DNA of 64,000 nt, taken from NCBI GenBank assembly GCA_017550445.1, contig JAFZOV010000141.1, positions 15,866-79,865 on the forward strand. The letters run 5' to 3'. A program made the position numbers and the translations under genes. Shown piece after piece: positions 9,501 through 17,552 of this stretch (its first letter is position 1; each line of letters starts with the position of its first letter). Source of the DNA: Fibrobacter sp. Lineage in GTDB: Bacteria; Fibrobacterota; Fibrobacteria; Fibrobacterales; Fibrobacteraceae. The notes under the pieces were generated by a model. That model did not search any database and was not told where the DNA came from. It worked only from the letters and a program-made list of their open reading frames with translations.

Positions 9501-10021
9501 ATTCTAACGGAAACAAGGTAGATACGCTCGATTCCTACTATTACTCCGCGCTATTCCTTGAAGGTTACCCCTACCTGCGCAGCTCCGAAAACTACACACT
9601 GGCGGGCACAAAAACAGCCATCGCGGAGCTCCACTACTTGTTCCCCATTTACGACGACTGGCGCAAATCTCTATGGATCTTCGAAACACGCAGTTTCTAT
9701 ATCGACGGTTTCGCACAGATAGGTGCCGCTTGGGGAACCACCAAGCATAGCAAATGGTTCGATACCGACAAGCTTACCGACCACCGTTTCTGGGACCGTT
9801 CCGTGGGTCTTTCATTCCGTATGAGCAACCGCATTTTCTACGGCACGCCCTTTGACATTTCGCTCACGCTCGCCCGCGGACTGAACCGCATCGGTGAAAA
9901 CGAAGACCTCGAAGGCGGCAAAAAGCTCACGCCTATAGGCATTCCGGGAATCCCCGAAAGTATCGCCCCCACCCGCATCAAATTCTCCATCGGAATGGGT
10001 TTTATCAACTCGTGGCAGTAG
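6533..10021 (+). CDS. Giant envelope protein: gluzincin-like metallopeptidase, TolB-type propeller and C-terminal barrel
   Basis: 1162 residues with a signal peptide (about 1-19, ending VAFA). Residues 121-125 are HEFSH, and a WFAEGTAQYE stretch about 50 residues on supplies the usual third ligand, the pattern of MA-clan (gluzincin) peptidases. A central region has repeated TolB/PD40 signatures such as SPKFSPDGKHIAFG and FASNRNGIF. The last 400 residues alternate aromatic and polar positions like an outer-membrane barrel. Around residues 342-353 the frame crosses five copies of the GAGACGA heptamer, translated as ETRDERRET, so a repeat has expanded inside a coding region. The ATG lies 9 bp after a TATATTG element, which supports this start. 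Substrate unknown. Confidence 0.75.
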   Translation: MRAYISSLIFFCVGVAFANGFYGNNSDIQWKAAGTDHFNFIYPAEYSSHASKVSAYAEAVYDSVVSRYHRDLPARVNATLNNALYSNGNAIPSENSINLWLTNWDFKIRSSHGWLSDVVTHEFSHLVSIENASKFKPSIYGLQLSYTDYYNERTTQDFATLIPFTLQPLWFAEGTAQYESSRMGFDVWDSHRDMLLRVAALNDSLLTLPYMHDFSENSLFAELGPYTQGFSLVRYINQKYGEDAMPKIWHELSKYHRMTLDGAIKKVLGISEQQLYDNWKKEITDAYKAQRDSLGTLVEGTKMTEGSFWQDFPIVAGKTLYGVSNFGGLWFDGGLFKMPLSETRDERRETKGDSTENIDGVEIGEITVENDSGDSTIEIGDYTKHGFKLKKAWFDKGIDVHEDSVQGPILAYVSYQNRDKDGHAHFDITVSDTNKKMISVTYLADAVYPAIDAQGTTIIFAMREPYSTRFKLSKVPYPKDINDYTSEDPVDIYVPDAKFNYYNIYSPKFSPDGKHIAFGFFDDVTRGIAIIDSDGSNFKIVSTEGYDERDVNWLDNNRIIFASNRNGIFNLLEKDLTTGAETPLTNVVGGAFTPVLAGDTLYFTEYDKDGFSLYKMPYSTVPMINDTTVTVTERDSTIQIADSSCVSDTTIRDSTSDSTSVICTPALRDSIIKIADTTRTITQKPAPAAITLRGAPLEKIKKPIEIRDIEFAGIERDYKPIPFVPLFVPMVVFSENAPDLTVFGEGKLKAKAGLAAILSDPLKKNTVQIGLLLELGNGFDYINASGLNPEQEKEFFVSWENKSTPLDLALSYTYANYTSKDTVRNEDVRAKGGDSLHTSHYAIPMQSIVGAAGYSIFKSIDTMQVALGYDWANFNLYEDNFDWTYQKRISALVSFGLYGDHAEGAEITGQGNGLRLYYQYANSDLYRPGTFAESFVIKPNGKIEPIYRNFNINEFGFNLYGSVQSPLTGARLAAGAKLGGVFNWSTDAKDSNGNKVDTLDSYYYSALFLEGYPYLRSSENYTLAGTKTAIAELHYLFPIYDDWRKSLWIFETRSFYIDGFAQIGAAWGTTKHSKWFDTDKLTDHRFWDRSVGLSFRMSNRIFYGTPFDISLTLARGLNRIGENEDLEGGKKLTPIGIPGIPESIAPTRIKFSIGMGFINSWQ
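7556..7590 (+). repeat. Heptamer array GAGACGA x5, inside a gene
   Basis: Four exact GAGACGA units and one AAGGCGA unit, 35 bp, inside the metallopeptidase/propeller gene. The same heptamer family (AGACGAR) occurs at 19804-19832 and 31164-31178. Confidence 0.9.
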
Positions 10022-10125
10022 CCACGAGTTGATCGCTGCATCTGCGGCTCGGTCATAAACAAACTTTCAGTTTGTTTGCGACTCTCGCCTTGCGATGCAG
10101 TCATCAATAGTTGGCAGTAGCCAAC
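10007..10125. repeat. Nested palindromic intergenic element
   Basis: Four nested inverted repeats. The left terminal hairpin has arms AACTCGTGGC / GCCACGAGTT and loop AGTA (10007-10030). The right terminal hairpin has arms GTTGGC / GCCAAC and the same AGTA loop (10110-10125). A long-range pair joins TTGATCGCTGCATC (10029-10042) to GATGCAGTCATCAA (10094-10107). The innermost perfect hairpin has arms AAACAAACT / AGTTTGTTT (10057-10077). The left hairpin contains the stop codon of the upstream gene. The layout resembles REP or BIME-type elements and could also end transcription. Confidence 0.75.
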
Positions 10126-10132
10126 GGGCGGA

Positions 10133-10582
10133 TTAGAGTTCGCCGTATTTCTGCTTGGGCTTGACTTCGCCGGGGAGCAATTGTCCCGGGCTTGTGCGCT
10201 GACCGTCCTTACCCGTAAAATTCGGATTAAACGGTTTGACCTGCGCCTTCTTCTGTTCCGCCTGCAGGTCCACCATGTGGCGTTCCCACTCCTGCATGGC
10301 CTGGTCCAGTTCAGCGCGAGCATTCAGCATAAGCTCCTTGAGTTGCATCAGCTCAAGCATCTTGTCGCGCTTCATGATCCACAACTCTTCTTCTTCGGGC
10401 ATACGCTCGATATTAAAGAGAAGGTTCATGTACTCTTCTTCTGCAGTGCGATAAGCCTTTTCCATTTCCTTGTAGACCATATAACGGTCATCGACCATGG
10501 TCTGCTGAGGCGACGGATGCGTGGAACAACCCGCTAGAGCTAGCGCACCCATAAAAATCAATGGCAGATAAAAAAACTTACG

Positions 10583-10585
<3 letters not shown>
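10133..10585 (-). CDS. Small coiled-coil lipoprotein
   Basis: 150 residues. The lipoprotein signal ends LALAGC (Cys20). The middle (about 35-115) is strongly heptad-like and rich in Glu, Met, Leu and Lys, so probably a long coiled coil, followed by a basic, Gly/Pro-containing tail. No enzymatic motif. Likely periplasmic, anchored to the outer membrane. The heptamer array begins directly upstream of its start, so its promoter must lie in or beyond that array. Family not recognised. Confidence 0.75.
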
Positions 10586-10708
<123 letters not shown>

Positions 10709-11617
10709 TTATTCCTCAGCTTTCTTCAACGTATAGAGTCTTTCAAGGGTAATCTGGCTCTTGAAGGTGGTGGTGTCCTTGGTTTCAGGGTTCACCATGG
10801 TGTGAGTACCAACCTTGACTTCACGTTCCTGACAGGGGATGCCCGTCGTGGGGTCAATCATCACCTCGAACTGAGTCAGATAATCAGCCTTAAGGCCCCT
10901 GTTGTACCTCTTGAACTTTTCGGGAACTATGTTGCTATTGACGTGCTGTTCCCAAATGTAATAGGGGAAGCTTTCCTTTTCCTGCAAGTACACGATGTAG
11001 TCCAGGCAGCGGCGGTGGTCGCGGTTTTCAAAGCCCTTCACCACCACAGAATCCACCTGAATCAGGGCGAAGTTCAAGCGACCCTGATCCTTGAGCATCT
11101 GCGTAATGTTTCCCTTGACAGGCACATCGCCCACCAGCATGTGATCCATTTCCCAGCGGTGCTTTTCAAGACGTTTCAAGTGAGGCTTGTACTCCGGATT
11201 CAGGAGCTGTTTGCGCCAGACTTCGGGCATGGGAATGCGGGCCAGCAAGGAATCGTAACCGTTATCCAGGCCGTCCACGCTTTTCACTTCGCGGTCAATG
11301 GCAGTCATATCCACCGACTTCACGCGCCAGGCCAATTCCGAGGGCATGTAGTTTTTGAGATAGCCGCGAGACTTGTCCATCACGTAATCACGGTGCACCT
11401 TCAACGTGTCGCCCGAATTGGAATAGATCAAATTCGCATAGGCGGCAGTCACCGTACCCATTTTTTCTTCGCCCTTCAGGTCTATGGTCGAAAAATAGCC
11501 TTCGGCATAAAGTTCTACCGTAACAGGAGCATCAACCTTATAGCTAACGTTGACTTTCGATTCACCGCAACCGCCAAGGATAAGGGCAGCTGTGACAGCG
11601 CATAAAATTTTCTTCAT
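10709..11617 (-). CDS. Lipoprotein of unknown function, 302 aa
   Basis: Lipoprotein signal MKKILCAVTAALILGGC (Cys17). The mature part is mixed alpha/beta with no catalytic motif recognised. Three bases separate its start from the stop of the preceding lipoprotein gene (12055-11621), so the two form an operon. Its stop abuts the heptamer array. Probably periplasmic and outer-membrane anchored. Confidence 0.75.
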   Translation of the reverse strand: MKKILCAVTAALILGGCGESKVNVSYKVDAPVTVELYAEGYFSTIDLKGEEKMGTVTAAYANLIYSNSGDTLKVHRDYVMDKSRGYLKNYMPSELAWRVKSVDMTAIDREVKSVDGLDNGYDSLLARIPMPEVWRKQLLNPEYKPHLKRLEKHRWEMDHMLVGDVPVKGNITQMLKDQGRLNFALIQVDSVVVKGFENRDHRRCLDYIVYLQEKESFPYYIWEQHVNSNIVPEKFKRYNRGLKADYLTQFEVMIDPTTGIPCQEREVKVGTHTMVNPETKDTTTFKSQITLERLYTLKKAEE

Positions 11618-11620
11618 GAG

Positions 11621-12055
11621 TTACCGATTTTTAGTAAGGAGAATCTGTTTCGACATGAGCACCTTGCCATCACCGCTAACCTCGATGACAACAGGGCCCG
11701 GTTCTTTTTTGCGGCACAGTTCACGAGCCGTCATCACACCAAGGTGATGGCGAGACTTGCCCTGCAGCGTATAAACCCACTGCTTTTCACTAACGGCCAC
11801 TTCGTGGTCCCAAATCTTTTCGCCCTTATGGGCAATCGTTCCTTCGTAGAACGTCGTTTTTAACATGGAGAAGTCGAAATTCTTGCCATAGCGGAACTGA
11901 ACGATCATGGGATCCCTCATTTCGAATTCGCTCATGGTGTCAGCCACGACTTCGAGCGCAGGGTTCCATTCCCTACCGCAAACGATTGCGGTATCTTCGA
12001 CCGAGCATCCTACAAACAGGCATGCGGTCACAATCGCAAACAACCATTTTTTCAT
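11621..12055 (-). CDS. Small lipoprotein of unknown function
   Basis: 144 residues, lipoprotein signal MKKWLFAIVTACLFVGC (Cys17). The upstream in-frame ATG at 12067 overlaps the GGAGG ribosome site, which is placed for ATG 12055, so the shorter form is chosen. First gene of a two-lipoprotein operon. No family recognised. Confidence 0.75.
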   Translation of the reverse strand: MKKWLFAIVTACLFVGCSVEDTAIVCGREWNPALEVVADTMSEFEMRDPMIVQFRYGKNFDFSMLKTTFYEGTIAHKGEKIWDHEVAVSEKQWVYTLQGKSRHHLGVMTARELCRKKEPGPVVIEVSGDGKVLMSKQILLTKNR

Positions 12056-12105
12056 ACTCGCCTCCAATGCTTACCGAATAAACTAGAAAAAACTCTTTTT
12101 TCCGG

Positions 12106-13320
12106 CTATCGGGAAAGGACGAACATCATCTCCAAATGGGGCGTCTGGGGGTAAAAAGCGAATCCTTCCGCTTTTTTTAGGCTAAATCCGGCCTGAGCGA
12201 ATTTTGCATAGTCGCGGGCAAGGGTTACCGGGTCGCAAGAAACGTAGATTAATCTGTTAACAGAACTTTTCACAATGGCATCAAGAGCTTCTACGGGGAG
12301 ACCGGTACGGGGAGGGTCCACAATCAGGGTGGCAGGGACATCGACCACGTTTTCGAGAAGCCATTCTTCGGCAGGTGCCGAGACATTATCGGCCCCATTC
12401 AAATTCACTTTGGCATGCTTAAGGCATCCATCATCGCGTTCCACCGTCGTAATCTTTTTAAAGCGGTCCTGCAATATCGCCGCAAAGAATCCGACTCCGC
12501 TGAACAAGTCAATGAGCCAGGCATCGCTTGCTTCGCCGTTTGCAATTCCTTCGTCTACGGCATTCTGCACCGACTGCACCAATTCGGGCAACAAAGAAAG
12601 ATTGCTCTGGAAAAACACCGAAGCATCCGAACGGATTTGCTTGCCCGCAATTTCCACAACGCTGACGGCGCTCTTTTCAAATTCCGGTACAGGCATGCCC
12701 TTATAGAAATAGCTGACATCACCTTTGCCGTTATCAAAAAGGTTCACGTCCAGTTCAAAATTCCGAGGCGGACGTTTCGCGCTTCGAACGTAGTCGTCAT
12801 AAATCTTTTTGGAATTCTTTTTCAGGAATTCATTCAACGCCGCTGTCAACACGGGGCAGCTTTCAAAAGGGGTAATTCCGTTGCTTTTCTGCATACGGAA
12901 CCCGTAAACAATCCTACCATCTTTTTTAGAAGCAATGACCACTCGCGCACGATTCCTGTAGCCCCATGATGGTCCAACATGAATCTTAAAATCTTCGGGC
13001 AATTCCGCATGAGCAAGTCGCTTGAAATTTTCACGTTCGACACGCGCCAAATACGGTGCCTGTTTTTCGCTATTCAAATGCTGCAAGCTACAGCCGCCGC
13101 ACTTGCCAAACAAGGGGCATTTGGCTTCCGCGCGGTCGGCACATTTTTCAAGCACCTTAACTACCCGACCCCGCGTAAAATCTTTCTTATTCTGTAAAAG
13201 TTCGACTTTGCACAATTCACCCGGCAGGCCCCCCTGCACAAAGCAAACGCGACCATCGGGCAGGCGGGCCATTCCTTCGCCGCCTTGCACCATCTTTTCT
13301 ATACGGAGTTCCTGAATCAC
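12106..13320 (-). CDS. rlmD: 23S rRNA (uracil-C5)-methyltransferase, RlmD/RumA family
   Basis: 404 residues. An N-terminal TRAM-like domain (about 1-55, with GGEGMARLPDGRVCFV) is followed by a Cys cluster for an Fe-S centre (CPLFGKCGGCSLQHL), the SAM site (LIDLFSGVGFFAA) and the catalytic SCDP motif followed by TLARD. These make it a TrmA/RlmD-type uracil-5 methyltransferase; which uracil is modified cannot be read off. The open frame continues upstream only through a CACAYNN heptamer array. GTG at 13320 is preferred because a TATATTTG promoter element (13332-13325) lies four bases before it, which also suggests a leaderless message. Confidence 0.9.
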   Translation of the reverse strand: MIQELRIEKMVQGGEGMARLPDGRVCFVQGGLPGELCKVELLQNKKDFTRGRVVKVLEKCADRAEAKCPLFGKCGGCSLQHLNSEKQAPYLARVERENFKRLAHAELPEDFKIHVGPSWGYRNRARVVIASKKDGRIVYGFRMQKSNGITPFESCPVLTAALNEFLKKNSKKIYDDYVRSAKRPPRNFELDVNLFDNGKGDVSYFYKGMPVPEFEKSAVSVVEIAGKQIRSDASVFFQSNLSLLPELVQSVQNAVDEGIANGEASDAWLIDLFSGVGFFAAILQDRFKKITTVERDDGCLKHAKVNLNGADNVSAPAEEWLLENVVDVPATLIVDPPRTGLPVEALDAIVKSSVNRLIYVSCDPVTLARDYAKFAQAGFSLKKAEGFAFYPQTPHLEMMFVLSR

Positions 13321-13324
13321 ATTA

Positions 13325-13332
13325 CAAATATA
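13325..13332 (-). promoter_or_regulatory. TATATTTG promoter element of rlmD
   Basis: Minus-strand TATATTTG matching TAnnTTTG exactly, four bases before the GTG start. It decides between the GTG and the longer open frame. Confidence 0.55.
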
Positions 13333-13345
13333 GCAATGAACTCTC

Positions 13346-13387
13346 CACATTCCACATTTCACATCACACATCTCACACTACACATTA
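13346..13387. repeat. CACAYNN heptamer array, 6 units
   Basis: CACATTC, CACATTT, CACATCA, CACATCT, CACACTA, CACATTA in perfect 7-bp phase. It shares three consecutive units (CACATCA, CACATCT, CACACTA) with the array at 17476-17552. Confidence 0.9.
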
Positions 13388-13476
13388 GTTTTCAGCCGTA
13401 ACCACTTTCTACATTCCGCCCCCTACCTAGCGAACCTATAAAGGTCTAGATTTATAGAAAACAAAAGGACGGTTGT

Positions 13477-15381
13477 ATGGGAATTAACAATAAAATCAGC
13501 ACTACTTTTGCATCGGCACTCACCGTAGCCGCACTTAGCGCCACGGGACTCTTTGCCGCAACGGCATATCAGAACCAAGTCGGTTTTTTAACAAAAAGCC
13601 AAAAGCAAATGGCCGTTATCGGAGCCGAAGGCAAGGAAATTGTCTTCAAGAAACAAGGCGGCGAAGAAGCCCTCAAGGTTACCGTCCCCGAGGCTCAAGC
13701 CTGGGCTCCGGCTGGCGACACAGCCGCCTCTCTGGTAGATTTCTCCGAGCTCCAGACCGCAGGCACCTACCAGGCCTACCTAGGTGACGAAGCCATCGGC
13801 CACCCCATTATCATTGCCGATGACGCCCTCGAAGAAACCACCAAGGCATCGCTGAAATTCTTCTATTTTCAGCGTTCTTCAACAGCTCTTGAAGAAAAAT
13901 ACGCAGGCATTTACGCACGAGCCGCCGGCCACCCCGACAACGCCGTATATTACCATGCATCAACAGGTATCACCAACGAAGACTCCACCTTTGACGGATC
14001 CAAGGGCTGGTACGATGCCGGCGACTACGGCAAATACATTGTCAACTCGGGCATTTCCACATACACATTGCTCCAGCTCTACCAGCAGAACAAGGAATAC
14101 TTCAACAAACTCAATCTGAATATTCCCGAAAGCGACAACGATGTTCCCGACATTCTTGACGAAATCCGTTGGAACTTGGAATGGATGCTTACCATGCAAG
14201 ATCCCACTGACGGCGGCGTATTCCACAAGCTGACTACTCTGAAGTTCAGCGGAACAGTCATGCCCGAAAAGGATGTCGCCAAGCGCTACGCCATCGGAAA
14301 AAGCGTAACGGCATCATGGAACCTCGCCGCAGTCGCAGCATTGGCCGCCGAAATTTACAGTCCTTACGATTCTAAATTCGCCACCAAATGCGCAGAAGCC
14401 GCATCCAAGGCCAGGTGGTGGGCCATGCACAACGAAGCCGCCTATTTTGAACAGCCTGCCGGCGTGAATACCGGCACCTACATCGACGGCTACCCCATCG
14501 ATGAAGAAATCTGGGCCAACGCAGAACTTTACAGAATTTCCAAGAACCCGGTCTTTACGGAAGTCTTCACCAAGTACCCCTTCAAGCGATTCCGCTGGAA
14601 ACTTCAAAGCTGGCAAACAACATACGCTCTAGCCGCATTCACTATTGCTACAAATCCAGAAATTTTCGACAAGGACATTATTGATTCAGCCAGAGCCTGC
14701 ATTTTCACCCTCGCCGATGAATATGTCGGAAATTTGGAAAATAACGGCTATGGAGTAGCCCTTGTCGAAGAAGATTTCAACTGGGGATCCAACAGTTTTG
14801 CTGCAAATAAGGGAATGATTCTTATTCATGCCTACATTCTTTCCAAGGAACAGAAGTATCTCGATGCCGCCACAGGAATCCTCGATTACCTGCTCGGCAG
14901 AAACCCCATGGATATTTCATACCTCACCGGTTACGGCGTCAACTCTGCCAAAAACCCTCACCACCGCCCGAGTCAAGCGGACGGCATTGAAGAACCAATC
15001 CCAGGAATGCTCGTAGGTGGACCGAACTACACTGCAACCGACTGCGCAAAGAAATATGTCCAGCTCGATGCAGTCGCCAAATCTTACTACGACAACAGCT
15101 GTAGCTATGCCACCAACGAAGTAGCCATCAACTGGAACGCGCCTTTTGCATACCTTGTCGGAAGCCTGCAAGCAATCGCCTCCACCGGCAAGAGCTACGA
15201 TATTACGGAACAGCCGAGTCACTCTTATGAAATCAACAAGATTTCCAAGAGCAAACAACCCAAAAAACAACCTGTTGCCGGGAACAAGTTGATTATCCGT
15301 AACGGGGCTGTACAAGTCAAGAAAACCGATGCACAGGGCAACATCCGCTACTTCGACCTCGGCGGAAAACATATCCGCTAA
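13477..15381 (+). CDS. GH9 endoglucanase with N-terminal Ig-like domain
   Basis: 634 residues: signal peptide (about 1-27, ending GLFA), Ig-like CelD_N domain (about 30-115), GH9 (alpha/alpha)6 catalytic domain (about 130-575), then a basic Lys-rich tail. DAGDYGKY (Asp180 and Asp183) supplies the nucleophilic-water and base residues, NPHHRPS (about 493-499) the substrate-binding His, and NEVAINWN (Glu548) the general acid. It hydrolyses internal beta-1,4 bonds of cellulose after secretion. The last 30 residues (basic, then RYFDLGGKHIR) resemble C-terminal extensions seen on Fibrobacter secreted enzymes. A strong bidirectional terminator follows. Confidence 0.95.
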   Translation: MGINNKISTTFASALTVAALSATGLFAATAYQNQVGFLTKSQKQMAVIGAEGKEIVFKKQGGEEALKVTVPEAQAWAPAGDTAASLVDFSELQTAGTYQAYLGDEAIGHPIIIADDALEETTKASLKFFYFQRSSTALEEKYAGIYARAAGHPDNAVYYHASTGITNEDSTFDGSKGWYDAGDYGKYIVNSGISTYTLLQLYQQNKEYFNKLNLNIPESDNDVPDILDEIRWNLEWMLTMQDPTDGGVFHKLTTLKFSGTVMPEKDVAKRYAIGKSVTASWNLAAVAALAAEIYSPYDSKFATKCAEAASKARWWAMHNEAAYFEQPAGVNTGTYIDGYPIDEEIWANAELYRISKNPVFTEVFTKYPFKRFRWKLQSWQTTYALAAFTIATNPEIFDKDIIDSARACIFTLADEYVGNLENNGYGVALVEEDFNWGSNSFAANKGMILIHAYILSKEQKYLDAATGILDYLLGRNPMDISYLTGYGVNSAKNPHHRPSQADGIEEPIPGMLVGGPNYTATDCAKKYVQLDAVAKSYYDNSCSYATNEVAINWNAPFAYLVGSLQAIASTGKSYDITEQPSHSYEINKISKSKQPKKQPVAGNKLIIRNGAVQVKKTDAQGNIRYFDLGGKHIR

Positions 15382-15415
15382 TCAAATCTTCTAACAAATC
15401 CCTCCCAATCCCACC

Positions 15416-15452
15416 TAAAAAAATGCAACGTCCTCGCGACGTTGCATTTTTT
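15416..15452. terminator. Bidirectional terminator between GH9 and coaE
   Basis: Stem AAATGCAACGTC / GACGTTGCATTT with a CTCGC loop, flanked by A-run and T-run. It serves the two convergent genes. Confidence 0.9.
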
Positions 15453-16018
15453 TACAGAAGCGATTCAATCGATTTTTGCAGCTCCGCCTCGTCGCCCGAA
15501 TTGTCGATAAAGCGTAATTTCTTCCCGGGGAAAAGCCGAATCCATTCTTCTTCGGAATCTTTTGCCGACTGCAAATTGATACGGCGTTCCGCATCTTCTT
15601 CGCTAAAGCCGCGATTTTCAATCAAGCGGTTCTTGCGCACTTCGCGGGAGGCACTCACTACCCAGATTTCATCCAGGTGCTTTACCAGTTCAGGAACGTT
15701 TTCGAACAAGGCTGCTTCCACAAAAGCCGGGTTTGCATGCAGCAGATACTCCGTCAGTGCCGGGTACACGAGAGCTTCAAGGCGCTTACGTGCAGTAGGG
15801 TCGCTAAAGACAAGATTCGCCATACGGCTACGGCTCACGCCCTTTTCCGTCAGCATATCCTCGCCGAATTCCTTGGCAATGGCGGCACGCAAGGCTTTGT
15901 TGTCACGGTACAAATGATGCACAGCCACATCCGCATCAATCACGCGGATTTTACGGTCACGGAGAATGCGACCAACCAGCGACTTTCCTGCACCAATTGT
16001 TCCCGTAATACCTTTCAT
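15452..16018 (-). CDS. coaE: Dephospho-CoA kinase
   Basis: 188 residues. P-loop GTIGAGKS (about 6-13) at the N-terminus, then the DADVAVHHLY region and VSASREVRKNRL lid. It phosphorylates dephospho-CoA in the last step of CoA synthesis. The start codon directly follows the stop codon of the upstream transporter gene (TAA-ATG), so the two are translationally coupled. Confidence 0.93.
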   Translation of the reverse strand: MKGITGTIGAGKSLVGRILRDRKIRVIDADVAVHHLYRDNKALRAAIAKEFGEDMLTEKGVSRSRMANLVFSDPTARKRLEALVYPALTEYLLHANPAFVEAALFENVPELVKHLDEIWVVSASREVRKNRLIENRGFSEEDAERRINLQSAKDSEEEWIRLFPGKKLRFIDNSGDEAELQKSIESLL

Positions 16019-16897
16019 TTACTTCCCTAACGCAATCATGCAAATACCAAGAATCACGCCAAGCAGCGCAATAAACTTCATCTTGCTTTTGCGTTCCTTG
16101 AAGAATATAAGTCCTGCAAAGAAAGAAATCAACACGCTGGAGCGGCGGAACACCGTAATAATCGAAATCAACGCATCAGGATCGCTTACGGCCACAAAGT
16201 AGCAGCGATCTGCAATAATCAGCAGCACCGCGACAAGCACCATGGACCAGCGGAATTTAAAGGGTGTAGTCTTGTGACGCGTCGGGAACCAGGTAATCGC
16301 GCAAATCACGAACTGCCAAAGCATCATGTAAATGCTGAACCACACCTGCACCGTAAGCGGGTCAAAGTTCATGCGCTGCAAAATAAACTTGTCATAAACA
16401 CCGCTGCACGCCGCAAGAATTGTTCCCAGCACCATGCAAATCACCCAGCCGTTGCTAAAGAAACTACCCATTTCTTTTCGCCCAGCAAGGCTTAGCCCCA
16501 CGTAGGAACAAATACAGATAGCAACACCAATCCACTGCAATGCAAAGGGGCGTTCCCCCATGAACGTCACCGCAATAAAAATCGTGAATACTGGGGCGAG
16601 CGCACGAATCGTTGTCGCAATACTCAGCGGCAAATGCGCCAAGGCGTTATAAGTCAAAATCCAGCTACCGCCTACAATGGCCGCTTTTCCAAACAAATAC
16701 ACATGGCTCTGCAAAGGTAAGGATTCACAGTGGCCCGTCAAAAGGAGCGGACTCATAAAGAAGGCGTAAAAGGCACTGCAAAAGAACAACGTCACACGGA
16801 CTGCATTGTCCTGCACCGATTTTTTCTTGGCGAGGTCATAACACCCTAAAAAGAACGCTGAAAGTAGAGCTAAAACGAACCATGACATAGCATGCAA
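16019..16897 (-). CDS. EamA/DMT-family permease
   Basis: 292 residues with ten hydrophobic segments in two EamA-like halves (first ends near residue 135, second ends at the C-terminus), the drug/metabolite transporter pattern. Substrate unknown. Two possible ATG starts (16897 and 16888) with no clear ribosome site; they differ by three residues. Co-transcribed with coaE. Confidence 0.8.
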   Translation of the reverse strand: MHAMSWFVLALLSAFFLGCYDLAKKKSVQDNAVRVTLFFCSAFYAFFMSPLLLTGHCESLPLQSHVYLFGKAAIVGGSWILTYNALAHLPLSIATTIRALAPVFTIFIAVTFMGERPFALQWIGVAICICSYVGLSLAGRKEMGSFFSNGWVICMVLGTILAACSGVYDKFILQRMNFDPLTVQVWFSIYMMLWQFVICAITWFPTRHKTTPFKFRWSMVLVAVLLIIADRCYFVAVSDPDALISIITVFRRSSVLISFFAGLIFFKERKSKMKFIALLGVILGICMIALGK

Positions 16898-16970
16898 AAT
16901 TTAGAAAACCCTCTTGCCAAAGCGATATTTTAAACATATTTTTATCTTAACTTTAACAAAAGGATCCAAT

Positions 16971-17411
16971 ATGGGTATCAAAGGCAAAGCATCGTCCCTT
17001 ATCGAAGAGTTCAAAGCCTTCGCATTCAAGGGCAACATCGTCGATATGGCTATCGGTGTTATCATCGGTGGTGCTTTCGGCAAAATCGTCACCTCCTTCG
17101 TAAACGACATCGTGATGCCGACCGTTACGGCAATCATCGCCATGGGCGGCGGCAAGGATGCAGGCGAAGGCCTCAAGTCTCTCGCCTTCACAACTGCCGA
17201 AGGCGTGACCATTCCCTACGGTAACTTTATCGGCGGCATCGTCGACTTCCTCATCGTAGCTATCGTGGTGTTCATCGTCATGAAGAAGTTCCTCGGCTTC
17301 ATGCAGAACATGCGCAAGAAAGAAGAAGCCCCGGCCGCTCCTCCGGCACCTCCTGAACCGTCTGCCGAAGAAAAGCTTCTCACCGAAATCCGCGACTTGC
17401 TGAAGAAGTAA
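16971..17411 (+). CDS. mscL: Large-conductance mechanosensitive channel
   Basis: 146 residues, MscL length. The N-terminal amphipathic stretch [25 protein letters not shown] (in parts), a periplasmic loop, a second membrane helix (about 85-105) and a C-terminal charged bundle helix all fit. It releases solutes on hypo-osmotic shock. ATG 16971 follows AAAGGATCC; the open frame upstream is not conserved in character. Confidence 0.95.
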   Translation: MGIKGKASSLIEEFKAFAFKGNIVDMAIGVIIGGAFGKIVTSFVNDIVMPTVTAIIAMGGGKDAGEGLKSLAFTTAEGVTIPYGNFIGGIVDFLIVAIVVFIVMKKFLGFMQNMRKKEEAPAAPPAPPEPSAEEKLLTEIRDLLKK

Positions 17412-17434
17412 TCGCACTCTATGGTCTAGTTACT

Positions 17435-17464
17435 AAAAAACTCCGCATATCGCGGAGTTTTTTC
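17435..17464. terminator. Terminator after mscL
   Basis: Stem ACTCCGC / GCGGAGT, loop ATATC or similar, flanked by A6 and T6. Confidence 0.9.
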
Positions 17465-17475
17465 ATTATACATCC

Positions 17476-17552
17476 CACACCCCACATCACACATCTCACA
17501 CTACACATTCCACATCTCACATCCCACATTGCACATCACATACCACACATTA
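17476..17552. repeat. CACAYNN heptamer array, 11 units
   Basis: CACACCC, CACATCA, CACATCT, CACACTA, CACATTC, CACATCT, CACATCC, CACATTG, CACATCA, CATACCA, CACATTA, in unbroken 7-bp phase. Its right end reaches into recF, so the last codons of recF and its stop are made of repeat sequence. Confidence 0.9.

Noticed and set aside
13346..17552. CRISPR array for the CACAYNN repeats
   Set aside because: Units are 7 bp, contiguous and without spacers; no cas genes nearby.
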